Positions 1-6,972 of a stretch of 7,361 nt of DNA are shown here, piece after piece (positions within the stretch are counted from its first letter, which is position 1; the number at the start of each line of letters is the position of its first letter). The translations under genes and the position numbers were made by a program. The DNA is from Thermoplasmata archaeon. Its GTDB lineage: Archaea > Thermoplasmatota > Thermoplasmata > Thermoplasmatales > Thermoplasmataceae. The stretch covers positions 1-7,361 of the forward strand of contig JAJZZZ010000075.1 of assembly GCA_021797265.1 (NCBI GenBank). The letters run 5' to 3'. The notes under the pieces were generated by a model, which searched no databases, was not told the origin of the DNA, and saw only the letters and a program-made list of their open reading frames with translations.

Positions 1-1
1 G

Positions 2-1861
2 CAGTACGCATCAAAGCGCATTAATTACAGGCGTTTCTTCGCCGTCAACGGCCTGGTTGCCATAAGATCGCAGAACATGAATGTCATCAAATTCACTCAC
101 AGGAAGATCATTGAGCTTTCCAGTATTGCCTGTGTGAAAGGTGTCAGGATCGATCATCTGGATGGCCTGTATGACCCATCAGGCTATGTCAGATTTCTGA
201 GAAAAGCATTGCCTGAAAAGGTCATCCTGGCAGAGAAAGTGCTTATTCCGGGAGAGAGGCTTCCGGAATCCATTGAAATCCACGGTACCACAGGTTATGA
301 CTTTCTTGGAATGATCAATGCTCTTTATGCAGATACCGGGGGCTATCATAAGCTTCAGGATGGATTCCGTTCCAGTGTGCCCGGATATGATAACATCCAA
401 GGTGTTCTGCTGAGCTATAAACGGGATTTCATCCAGCAGGAGTTTTCAGGAGATGTGGACAACCTGTCCTGGCCCATTTATGATTCCCTTGTACTGAAGC
501 ATGGGTACGAATACAGCTATTCCGAAATAAGGGAAACAGTTGTTGACATTCTAACATCCTTTGAAAAATACCGGACGTATTCCACGTCTGGCCATACCGC
601 AGAAATTGCCAAACACCTCATGAAATGTGAAGGCGGCAGTGATGGGTCCATATCGCGGGTGCTTTCAGATCACGTTTCCCGGGACTGCAGGCATTGTACA
701 AACGCAGTCTTGAGGCTCCAGCAGTTTTCCGGGGCCCTGATGGCCAAAAATCTAGAGGACAGGCTTTTCTTTTCCTATAATCCCCTGATATTCATGAATG
801 AGGTGGGCTGGACACCAGAGGCAGATATTCCCGATTGGAAGGGATTTATGGGATTCATAAGGGAGAGGAGGAATCTGCCATTTTCCCTCAACGAGGGTTC
901 AACTCATGATACAAAATTCGGAGAGGACCTCAGGAATTCCGGCCTGGTCATATCGGAATACCCTGATCTTTTTTTCAGAATCCTGGAAGACCTTAAATCA
1001 CGTGAAGATACTCGTTTCAAAATAAGTAATATTGCAGAAGAGCACCTGTACTACATATCACAGCTTATCCTGGCATCCCATGGATCAGCAGATCATTACA
1101 CAGACTACAGGAAGGAAATAATGGCACAGATCATCAAGGCCATGAGGGAATCCATGGTCTCAACAACATGGAAGCATCCGAATGTTCAATATGAGGACAA
1201 TGCAATGGAGTTTGCAAAAATCATAATCAATCTCCTCGAGTCAGGAAAATGGGAAACTGGAACAGAATTGGCAGAGAAATGCAGGGATCTGGGGCATTAT
1301 AATTCAATCTCCATGCTGGTCCTGAGATTCATGCTGCCGGGAGTGCCTGCACTTTACCAGGGTACAGAATTCATTAACGTCCATTTCACAGACCCTGACA
1401 ACAGGGAAAAAGTTAATTTTAACAGGCTTGCTGAAAACTTTGAAAAAATAGCTGCAACACCTTCGAAGTCCCTGGAAGGACACGGTTTCCCGTCGCTTAA
1501 GTCAGGGATGGTGGCTGTGCTTTCAACTATCAGAAGAGAAATTTCCCATGTCATTGGAAATGGGAAAATGGAAGCACTTCAGGTATCAGGGAATCACAGT
1601 GAAACTGTCATGCCGTACTGCATGACCTATGGAAATGAAATCATCATAGTTGTGGCCCTCAGACTGTTCTCCCAGATTACATCAGAAGCCGGTAAGCTGG
1701 ATCCCGGCAAGCTCGAAGACACAAAAATAATTCTTCCGGACGGCTTTGCCGGAAAATACATTGATCTCCTTTCGGATCGCACCCTTACCATTTCCGGGGA
1801 ATTAAAGCCAGGACAGGTTATGGATGATGTGCCAGCTGTTATTCTGCGGAGAGCGAGTTGA
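2..1861 (+). CDS. treY: Maltooligosyl trehalose synthase (TreY), 5'-truncated by the window edge
   Basis: TreY is a cytoplasmic GH13 enzyme that isomerises the terminal alpha-1,4 bond of maltooligosaccharides to alpha-1,1, giving maltooligosyl trehalose. The frame is open from base 2, and the residues before the first ATG (base 77) include INYRRFF, a TreY hallmark, so ATG 77 is internal and the N-terminus lies outside the window. From that Met, the motifs are GVRIDHLDGL (nucleophile Asp26), ILAEKVL (acid/base Glu53), GTTGYDF (70-76), QQFSGALMAKNLED (215-228), STHDTK (third catalytic Asp278) and PGVPALYQGTEF plus TDPDNR near the C-terminus. The visible part is 619 residues against about 700-750 for typical archaeal enzymes; I estimate 150-200 residues are missing. 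The catalytic spacing Asp26-Glu53 (27 residues) fits the family. The stop codon is one base before treZ, so the two are almost certainly cotranscribed. No frameshift is seen. Identity is secure; only completeness is lacking. Confidence 0.96.
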   Translation, partial: QYASKRINYRRFFAVNGLVAIRSQNMNVIKFTHRKIIELSSIACVKGVRIDHLDGLYDPSGYVRFLRKALPEKVILAEKVLIPGERLPESIEIHGTTGYDFLGMINALYADTGGYHKLQDGFRSSVPGYDNIQGVLLSYKRDFIQQEFSGDVDNLSWPIYDSLVLKHGYEYSYSEIRETVVDILTSFEKYRTYSTSGHTAEIAKHLMKCEGGSDGSISRVLSDHVSRDCRHCTNAVLRLQQFSGALMAKNLEDRLFFSYNPLIFMNEVGWTPEADIPDWKGFMGFIRERRNLPFSLNEGSTHDTKFGEDLRNSGLVISEYPDLFFRILEDLKSREDTRFKISNIAEEHLYYISQLILASHGSADHYTDYRKEIMAQIIKAMRESMVSTTWKHPNVQYEDNAMEFAKIIINLLESGKWETGTELAEKCRDLGHYNSISMLVLRFMLPGVPALYQGTEFINVHFTDPDNREKVNFNRLAENFEKIAATPSKSLEGHGFPSLKSGMVAVLSTIRREISHVIGNGKMEALQVSGNHSETVMPYCMTYGNEIIIVVALRLFSQITSEAGKLDPGKLEDTKIILPDGFAGKYIDLLSDRTLTISGELKPGQVMDDVPAVILRRAS

Positions 1862-1862
1862 T

Positions 1863-3641
1863 ATGAGTGTATGGAAGAAGAATTTCCCCAGCCTGACATA
1901 CATGGATATTGGGCCTTCAATAAAGGGATCAGAGATAACTTTTAAAACGTGGGCACCCTTCGCCGCCGATCTGGAGGTCATTTCAGATGGTCAAAGATTC
2001 ATTGCTTCCAGGGATGAGTTTGGCATCTGGGAAGCTCCCATGCCTTGGAAAGATCAAGCCGTTGACTACATGATCTCCATTGACGGCAGAGCACCGCTTC
2101 CGGATCCCGCTTCAAGATTCCAGCCGGATGGTGTTTTCGGACCTTCAAGGGTGATTCCACCTTCGCCTCGCAATGACATGAAATTCGTGAATATTCACAT
2201 GCCATCGGCAATGATATATGAACTGCATACCGGGACCTTCTCTCCGGATGGTACGTTTACCGGCGTGGGCGAAAGGCTCCGGCACCTTGCAGACCTTGGT
2301 GTGAGTGCAATCGAACTCATGCCGGTATCGCAGTTTGAGGGGTGCTGGAACTGGGGTTATGACGGGGTATTTCCCTACTCTGTGCATAATACTTACGGCA
2401 CTCCTGACGACCTGAGAGAACTGGTAGAAAGAGCCCACTCAATGAAATTATCTGTAATACTGGATGTTGTGTACAATCACATTGGGCCCAGGGGCAACAT
2501 CTTTGCAGAATTTGGGCCATTCTTCTCAGGCAGATACATGACGCCATGGGGCAAAGCACTGAACTTTGACGGTGAATGGTCTGGCTATGTCCGTGCCTTC
2601 TTCATACAGAATGCCATCTACTGGCTTGACGTATACGGCTTAGACGGCCTGAGGCTTGACGCAATCCACGGAATTGTGGACAATTCACCCACTCATTTCC
2701 TTTCTGAGCTTACTCAGACCGTAAAGAAGCATTTTGCCGGCACCGGGAAGAGGCCCGTGATAATAGGGGAGAGCGACATGAACAATCCCCGTGTAATACA
2801 GGGGTTAGAAATGGGCGGATATGGCCTTGATGCACTGTGGTGTGATGATTTTCACCACTCCGTGCATGCACTTGCCACAGGCGAAAAGCAGGGATATTAT
2901 TCAGATTATGGCGAACCGGAGCAGGTGGTAGAGGCATTTCGTCATGGTTTTGTTTATTCAGGAGAATATTCAGGTTTTCTCCACAGGAACAGAGGATACA
3001 GGGACAGAAGGTACAGGAATGACCAGCTGATTGTCTTTGCACAGAACCATGACCAGGTGGGAAACAGGCCGGGGTCCCAGAGGCCCACCTCTTATGCTGG
3101 TCTGGACGCTTCCATGGCCATGGTTGCGACCGCCATACTTTCACCTTATATCCCGATGCTGTTCATGGGTGAGGAACTTGGAACGATATCCCCATTCTGG
3201 TTCTTCATTGACACACCTGACCCATCATTTGCCAGTGCTGTGGACAGGGGTCGCAAGGATGAATTCAGCTACCTGAACTGGGCCCAGGAACATATTGCGC
3301 CCTCCGATCCACGTGCGTTTATGGAATCGAAAATACCCTGGGGCGAACTTTATTCCAGCAGGGGGCAGAAAATATTTGGGGAGTACAGGAAACTGATTTC
3401 CATCAGGAAGAGCATGAATCTTGGAAGCGGAATCAGGCCGGTGGTGAGAATCCATGGATCGCTGGTCTCTGCTACATATGCGGAGACGCCCGTAGGAGAT
3501 GTACAGTGTGCTTTCAATCTTTCTGAGAAGCCGACAACCATTCCTGGCGTGAATGGCAGGATTCTGTTTAGCAGAAACTGCACAAGCAGGGCTGGTGATC
3601 TCCTGATGGAATCCTATGGCGTGGCAGTCATTCAAAAATGA
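1863..3641 (+). CDS. treZ: Maltooligosyltrehalose trehalohydrolase (TreZ)
   Basis: TreZ is a cytoplasmic GH13 hydrolase that releases free trehalose from the maltooligosyl trehalose made by TreY. The 592-residue protein has an N-terminal beta-sandwich (about 15-100, with KTWAPFA), then a TIM barrel. Landmarks are YELHTGTFSPDGTF (119-132), ELMPVSQF with WNWGYDGV (151-169), DVVYNHIGP (201-209), GLRLDAIHGI (nucleophile Asp266), IIGESDMN (acid/base Glu303), QNHDQVGNR (Asp397) and PMLFMGEELG (431-440). The Glu-Asp spacing of 94 fits the family as I remember it. I chose ATG 1863 because it is one base after the treY stop, follows GGAG (1848-1851) by 11 nt, and gives the usual short lead-in to the sandwich domain. 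An in-frame ATG at 1824 would add 13 residues and overlap treY, and is less likely. Length is close to the family norm. The gene converges on the MFS gene across 45 bp, in which I see no T-rich terminator. Confidence 0.97.
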   Translation: MSVWKKNFPSLTYMDIGPSIKGSEITFKTWAPFAADLEVISDGQRFIASRDEFGIWEAPMPWKDQAVDYMISIDGRAPLPDPASRFQPDGVFGPSRVIPPSPRNDMKFVNIHMPSAMIYELHTGTFSPDGTFTGVGERLRHLADLGVSAIELMPVSQFEGCWNWGYDGVFPYSVHNTYGTPDDLRELVERAHSMKLSVILDVVYNHIGPRGNIFAEFGPFFSGRYMTPWGKALNFDGEWSGYVRAFFIQNAIYWLDVYGLDGLRLDAIHGIVDNSPTHFLSELTQTVKKHFAGTGKRPVIIGESDMNNPRVIQGLEMGGYGLDALWCDDFHHSVHALATGEKQGYYSDYGEPEQVVEAFRHGFVYSGEYSGFLHRNRGYRDRRYRNDQLIVFAQNHDQVGNRPGSQRPTSYAGLDASMAMVATAILSPYIPMLFMGEELGTISPFWFFIDTPDPSFASAVDRGRKDEFSYLNWAQEHIAPSDPRAFMESKIPWGELYSSRGQKIFGEYRKLISIRKSMNLGSGIRPVVRIHGSLVSATYAETPVGDVQCAFNLSEKPTTIPGVNGRILFSRNCTSRAGDLLMESYGVAVIQK

Positions 3642-3686
3642 CACCATGGATCAACTGCCACGGATTCACTTATTGCACGTCGAATG

Positions 3687-4994
3687 TTATGCATTTATCA
3701 TGTCAGGATTGCCATGCCTGTAGGTTTCCTTTGAAAGAAGCAGTCCCACAAGCATAATTGCTTCCGCTATGAAGAACCAGAGCGTCCATGATGCAAAGAG
3801 GTTCTTTGTTATGGTGGCTGAATAGAGGACTATGCTGATTGCGAATCCGGAAAGTATTGCGCCGCCGTTGTATGCGAATCCTACGCCAGTCGTGCGGAAC
3901 TTCTTGCTGAATGTCTCGGAAAGGAAGGCGGGAAGTGTTGAGAATATCATTGCCTCAAAGAAAGCCTGTATGCTGAACAGAACCAGATCCATGAATGCGC
4001 TTCCGTGGAATGCAAAGTATGATATGGGATAGGTTATGGCCACAAAAATTACTGTGTATACGATCATTGATGTTCTCCTGCCAACTATGATCAGCCCGAT
4101 GATGCCCCCAATCCATACGCCAAACAGCGATACAAGGTTTATATAGCCGTTATACACACCCACTGTGGTGCCGCTGATGGTTGAATGAAGCAAAGTCAGG
4201 AGAGTGGGGTAGAATGAAAATGTTATGGAATTTATGAAAAGAAGCCCTGTTGTCAGGATCAGCGCGAATATAAGAGGGGCGCCGCCAACCTTGAAAAGGC
4301 TGACTGCAGGTTCCTTTTCCACTTCCCTCTTTGCCTGCATGTCCTGGAAAACAACTGTCTCCCTGGTTATTCTTCTGATGACCAGCGTGAGCAATCCAGG
4401 AATGATGGTGGTAAAGAAGAGTACCCTCCATCCAATTACATCAAATGCTGACTTTCCATAAAAGGAAAAGAGTCCGGCAAAGACGAATGACACTATGAAG
4501 AAACCTGTGCCATATCCGCTCTGGACAAATGCGCCAATGGGAGCTCTTTTCTTTGCTGGAACACTCTCCATTGACAGCGCTGTACCGCCCCCATATTCAG
4601 CTCCGGCGAATAATCCTTCAATGAAGAGTATGATGTAAAGCAGTATGGGAGCAATAATGCCTGCCTGTGTAAATGTTGGAAGAAGACCCTTCGAAGCGGC
4701 GAAAATGGAGAAACCCACAATGGTGATGGTCAGCATGTTCTTCCTTCCCATCCTGTCCCCAAGGAAGTTCCCCAGAAGCACTGAGCCGACCGGCCTGGCA
4801 AGTTCTTCAACGGCAAGGCCCCCGAATGTTGCAACAAGGCTGTATATACCAATGACCCGGGAAGGGAAGAATACCGATGATATGGTTACTGCAACAAGCG
4901 CATATGCAATGGACGTATATCCATCCATGAGCCATCCCACATATGCGGAGATTACCTGCAGCCATGTCCTGCCTTTCAGGCCATAAACTTCCAT
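3687..4994 (-). CDS. MFS transporter, metabolite:H+ symporter (MHS/sugar-transporter-like) type
   Basis: This is an integral membrane permease of 435 residues with about 12 predicted membrane segments, full length for the family. Visible signatures are an Asp in the first helix (Asp24 in MDGYTSIAY), ELARPVG followed by motif A GNFLGDRMGRKNM (75-87), the helix 4-5 region GLFAGAEYGGGTALSMESVP (127-146) with RAPIGAFVQSGYGTG (150-164), and in the second half ETFSKKFRTTGVGFAYN (360-376). These match MHS-type carriers such as shikimate, proline/betaine or dicarboxylate symporters; in the family they couple uptake of organic acids or osmolytes to protons. The substrate cannot be read from sequence. 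It faces treZ convergently and lies 112 bp downstream of merA on the same strand, with its own TATA-like box and a terminator-like T-tract in between, so it is probably a separate transcription unit. No Shine-Dalgarno precedes the ATG, which suggests a leaderless mRNA. Confidence 0.88.
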   Translation of the reverse strand: MEVYGLKGRTWLQVISAYVGWLMDGYTSIAYALVAVTISSVFFPSRVIGIYSLVATFGGLAVEELARPVGSVLLGNFLGDRMGRKNMLTITIVGFSIFAASKGLLPTFTQAGIIAPILLYIILFIEGLFAGAEYGGGTALSMESVPAKKRAPIGAFVQSGYGTGFFIVSFVFAGLFSFYGKSAFDVIGWRVLFFTTIIPGLLTLVIRRITRETVVFQDMQAKREVEKEPAVSLFKVGGAPLIFALILTTGLLFINSITFSFYPTLLTLLHSTISGTTVGVYNGYINLVSLFGVWIGGIIGLIIVGRRTSMIVYTVIFVAITYPISYFAFHGSAFMDLVLFSIQAFFEAMIFSTLPAFLSETFSKKFRTTGVGFAYNGGAILSGFAISIVLYSATITKNLFASWTLWFFIAEAIMLVGLLLSKETYRHGNPDMINA

Positions 4995-5016
4995 CCAAAT
5001 GGGGACAGTAGGGGCA

Positions 5017-5028
5017 TTATTAAATTTT
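5017..5028 (-). promoter_or_regulatory. TATA-like box for the MFS transporter gene
   Basis: On the minus strand this reads AAAATTTAATAA, about 23-34 nt before the ATG at 4994. That is where an archaeal TATA box would lie if transcription began at or next to the start codon. The lack of a ribosome-binding site before the ATG supports leaderless expression. This is a position-and-composition call only. Confidence 0.5.
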
Positions 5029-5082
5029 GCCGGATTTCGCCAGAAAGAATATTATCCAGAAATAAATGTGTATAAATACTGG

Positions 5083-5095
5083 AAAAAAATGAAAA
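5083..5095 (-). terminator. T-rich archaeal-type terminator after merA
   Basis: On the minus strand the sequence beginning 11 nt after the merA stop reads TTTTCATTTTTTT, with no clear hairpin ahead of it. Archaeal intrinsic termination often needs only oligo-T tracts, so this is a reasonable end for the merA transcript. It would separate merA from the MFS gene. Not confirmed by any transcript data. Confidence 0.5.
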
Positions 5096-5106
5096 TATGG
5101 ATAGTC

Positions 5107-6543
5107 TTATTCCATGCAGCAGCTCATCATGGAAAGGTCTCTGGTGAATGACTGCGCAGCCAGTTTTATGCCTTCAGACACAGTTGGAAATATGTGGCTG
5201 TTTTCTATGACGTCATTGAAGGTCATTCCCTGCTTAACTGCGATTACTCCTTCCATTATGAATTCAGCAGCGTATGGACTCACTGCATGGACACCAACAA
5301 TCCTGTTGCTGGCAGGATCCACAACTATCTTTATGGTGCCGTGTTCCTGTCTTAATATTCTGGCCTTTGGCACAGCGCTCAGTGGTATTGTCCTGCTGGT
5401 TGCACTGCCGTGTAACCGCCTGTATTCATCCTCAGTGAAACCCACAGAAGCAAACTGCGGCTCAGTGAACACAGCCCATGGTATTTCCTGCAGATTGACT
5501 GTTTTTTCTGCGTTGTTAAAAATGTTTGATGCCACCGTTGCGCCCTCTCTTGCAGCCAGTGTTTCGAGCTTGTATTTCTGGTCCACAACATCACCTGCTG
5601 CATAGATCAGTGGATTGTCAGTGGAAAAATCTTTCCTGACAGCTATGCCTCTTGCCGAATACTTCACTCCTGCTTCCTCCAGTGACAGTGCATCCACGTT
5701 GGGAATCCTGCCCGAAGATATGAGTATCTCATCGACCTTGATGGCATCGATCCCATCCTTATGGGCCGTCTCTATGACTTTTTTACCCGCTTCCCTGTAT
5801 ACTCTTGTAACCGATCTGCCTGTCAGGAATGATATTCCGTCAGCCTTAAGGGCGCTCAAAAGTTCGTTGCCCAGCTCTTCCTCAATACCCGGTGCGATGG
5901 TGTCGTGCTGCTTGATTATGGTGACATCTGATCCAAGCCTGTGGAGCGCCTGCCCAATTTCAAGGCCCACAAATCCACCACCTATGACGCCAAGGGAACC
6001 GGGAAGTGCATCGAGGTTCCATATGCTGTCGCTTGTTAGATACCCAGTTTCCTGAAGCCCTTCAATTTCAGGAATCCTTGTTCTTGAACCTGTGGCTATA
6101 ATAAAGTTATAGCCTGAAACATCGATATTTTCACCAGTAGATTGAACCCGCACAGTGTCTTTTGAGATGAAATGGGCTTTGCCGTCGTAAACATCAATGT
6201 TTGGGTATGATTTTACAACTTTGGCATACTTGCTCTCCCTCTCCTCAAGCACAGCTTCCCTGAGGGAGTTCATTACAGCGTGAAAATCTATAACTGGATC
6301 GTGGGCCTCAATTCCAGGATACCTCGGAGTTCTCTGAGTATTTGCTGCCTTTGCCGCTTCAATGAGGTATTTTGATGGGACGCATCCAACATTGACGCAC
6401 GTGCCCCCCAAAGGCCCGAAGCCAATCATGGCAACCGAGACCTGATTCCTGGTTATCTCGCTGGCCTTTATGGCTGCAGAGAATGCTGCGGCGCCCCTTC
6501 CTATGATTACCAGATCGTATTCCCTGGGCAAGTCCTCACTCAA
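5107..6543 (-). CDS. merA: Mercuric reductase, core form lacking a fused NmerA domain (MerA)
   Basis: MerA is a cytoplasmic FAD-dependent disulfide oxidoreductase that reduces Hg(II) to Hg(0) with NADPH. The 478-residue protein shows an N-terminal FAD motif (IGRGAAAFSAA, 14-24), the redox-active CVNVGC pair (Cys49 and Cys54) in GGTCVNVGCVPSK, ATGSRTRIP (150-158), the pyridine-nucleotide motif GVIGGGFVGLEIG (185-197), a second FAD motif IYAAGDV (313-319), and the dimerisation domain starting around FTEPQFASVG (359-368). The C-terminal tail ends SCCME; the vicinal Cys475-Cys476 is the Hg-binding pair that distinguishes MerA from dihydrolipoamide dehydrogenase and glutathione reductase. The start is TTG 6543, overlapping the upstream gene by 8 nt; an in-frame TAA lies just upstream and there is no nearby ATG. 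A second TTG four codons on is the alternative. Translation is probably coupled to the upstream metal-binding gene. No organomercurial lyase or MerT-type transporter is in the window. Confidence 0.95.
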   Translation of the reverse strand: MSEDLPREYDLVIIGRGAAAFSAAIKASEITRNQVSVAMIGFGPLGGTCVNVGCVPSKYLIEAAKAANTQRTPRYPGIEAHDPVIDFHAVMNSLREAVLEERESKYAKVVKSYPNIDVYDGKAHFISKDTVRVQSTGENIDVSGYNFIIATGSRTRIPEIEGLQETGYLTSDSIWNLDALPGSLGVIGGGFVGLEIGQALHRLGSDVTIIKQHDTIAPGIEEELGNELLSALKADGISFLTGRSVTRVYREAGKKVIETAHKDGIDAIKVDEILISSGRIPNVDALSLEEAGVKYSARGIAVRKDFSTDNPLIYAAGDVVDQKYKLETLAAREGATVASNIFNNAEKTVNLQEIPWAVFTEPQFASVGFTEDEYRRLHGSATSRTIPLSAVPKARILRQEHGTIKIVVDPASNRIVGVHAVSPYAAEFIMEGVIAVKQGMTFNDVIENSHIFPTVSEGIKLAAQSFTRDLSMMSCCME

Positions 6544-6769
6544 CCTTCCTTATCTGTGCCTTGTAGTGAGACTTTTCGCCAAATACAGGTATTTTGGCCA
6601 GGCTGTCCGGAGATATCTTTGCATCATCGATTTTGAGCATTGCAATGCCGTCCTTCAGGGATACCGACACATCAGTAGCTCCTGCATCATTAAGACCTTT
6701 GCTCACAGTTCTGACGCAGTCATCGCAGGTCATTCCGTACACCCTCATTGTGACTTTCTTTTCCGCCAT
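6536..6769 (-). CDS. Stand-alone heavy-metal-associated (HMA/NmerA-like, MerP-like) metal-binding protein
   Basis: This 77-residue protein is a single HMA ferredoxin-like domain, with GMTCDDC (12-18; metal ligands Cys15 and Cys18) on the first loop and the pattern expected of a beta-alpha-beta-beta-alpha-beta fold. The motif and the C-terminal part (SPDSLAKI...YKAQIRKVE) resemble the NmerA domain usually fused to the front of bacterial MerA. No signal peptide or membrane segment is seen, so it should be cytoplasmic, unlike periplasmic MerP. Known NmerA domains capture Hg(II) and pass it to the MerA C-terminal cysteines; I infer the same job here in trans, because its stop overlaps the merA start by 8 nt. 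ATG 6769 is preceded by AAGG with spacing of about 6 nt, a weak ribosome-binding site, and by a TATA-like box about 22-28 nt upstream. A copper chaperone (CopZ-like) is the main alternative, but the merA overlap argues against it. Confidence 0.88.
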   Translation of the reverse strand: MAEKKVTMRVYGMTCDDCVRTVSKGLNDAGATDVSVSLKDGIAMLKIDDAKISPDSLAKIPVFGEKSHYKAQIRKVE

Positions 6770-6790
6770 GCATACCTTATTCCGGGGTTG

Positions 6791-6797
6791 TTTATAA
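6791..6797 (-). promoter_or_regulatory. TATA-like box of the HMA-merA operon
   Basis: On the minus strand this reads TTATAAA, at -28 to -22 relative to ATG 6769, right for a transcript starting at or very near the start codon. The box lies inside an imperfect inverted repeat (6782-6802) described among the findings. A second TATA-like box at 6832-6841 could give a transcript with a leader of roughly 40 nt instead. Confidence 0.5.
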
Positions 6798-6831
6798 CCG
6801 GGAAAGTAAGAAAAAGTTTACCTGGAAAGCA

Positions 6832-6841
6832 CTATATAAAT
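6832..6841 (-). promoter_or_regulatory. Second candidate TATA box upstream of the HMA-merA operon
   Basis: On the minus strand this reads ATTTATATAG, 63-72 nt before ATG 6769. Transcription from it would start near 6805-6815 and leave a short leader. It is one of several TATA-like stretches in the AT-rich 6770-6972 gap (another is TTATATAAA near 6908-6916), so which one is used cannot be decided from sequence. Confidence 0.3.
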
Positions 6842-6920
6842 CATATTTAAGACAAAATCTAATTCTAATTTTGAGCCGTTCATGACAGGAAGATTAACTT
6901 AAAGCAATTTATATAATTAT

Positions 6921-6938
6921 GTGATTCTATAAAATCAC
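6921..6938. promoter_or_regulatory. Palindromic candidate operator in the gap before the mercury operon
   Basis: GTGATT-CTATAA-AATCAC has two perfect 6-bp inverted arms around an AT-rich 6-bp centre that itself resembles a TATA box. The size fits a site for a dimeric winged-helix regulator. It lies about 35 bp past the stop of the TrmB-like gene and about 150 bp before the HMA start. It could be autoregulatory, an operator for the mer operon, or chance in AT-rich DNA. Confidence 0.35.
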
Positions 6939-6972
6939 GATGACATGACTCTTTAAGATCATTCGAGCTTTA

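Noticed and set aside
77..79. ATG 77 as the true start of treY.
   Set aside because: The frame is open to base 2 and the upstream residues contain the conserved INYRRFF motif, so the gene is truncated by the window rather than starting here.
1824..1862. Upstream in-frame ATG for treZ at 1824, overlapping treY.
   Set aside because: The 13 added residues do not resemble the start of TreZ proteins, and ATG 1863 has a better ribosome-binding site and one-base spacing to the treY stop.
2710..3144. A 144-codon frame on the minus strand inside treZ.
   Set aside because: It is fully antisense to conserved treZ catalytic motifs, with a composition unlike a real protein (many Cys, Trp, His, Pro).
3642..3686. 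Search for a terminator between the convergent treZ and MFS genes.
   Set aside because: Only 45 bp, no T-tract on either strand and no convincing hairpin.
5114..6055. Long plus-strand frames (163 and 146 codons) opposite merA.
   Set aside because: They are antisense to a well-conserved MerA and show no recognisable domain; explained by codon bias of the real gene.
5107..6769. Whether the reductase could be dihydrolipoamide dehydrogenase and the small protein a copper chaperone.
   Set aside because: The C-terminal Cys-Cys, the lack of the HPHPT-type catalytic motif and the gene overlap favour mercuric reductase with its metal-binding partner.
6818..6883. A 21-codon minus-strand reading frame (ATG 6883) about 26 nt after a TATA-like box, possible leader peptide.
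   Set aside because: Very short, no ribosome-binding site, no recognisable sequence, and it spans the candidate operon promoter; chance in AT-rich DNA is enough to explain it.
6770..6972. Possible CRISPR, tRNA or attachment site in the intergenic gap.
   Set aside because: No regularly spaced repeats, no cloverleaf or conserved tRNA boxes, and no integrase nearby.
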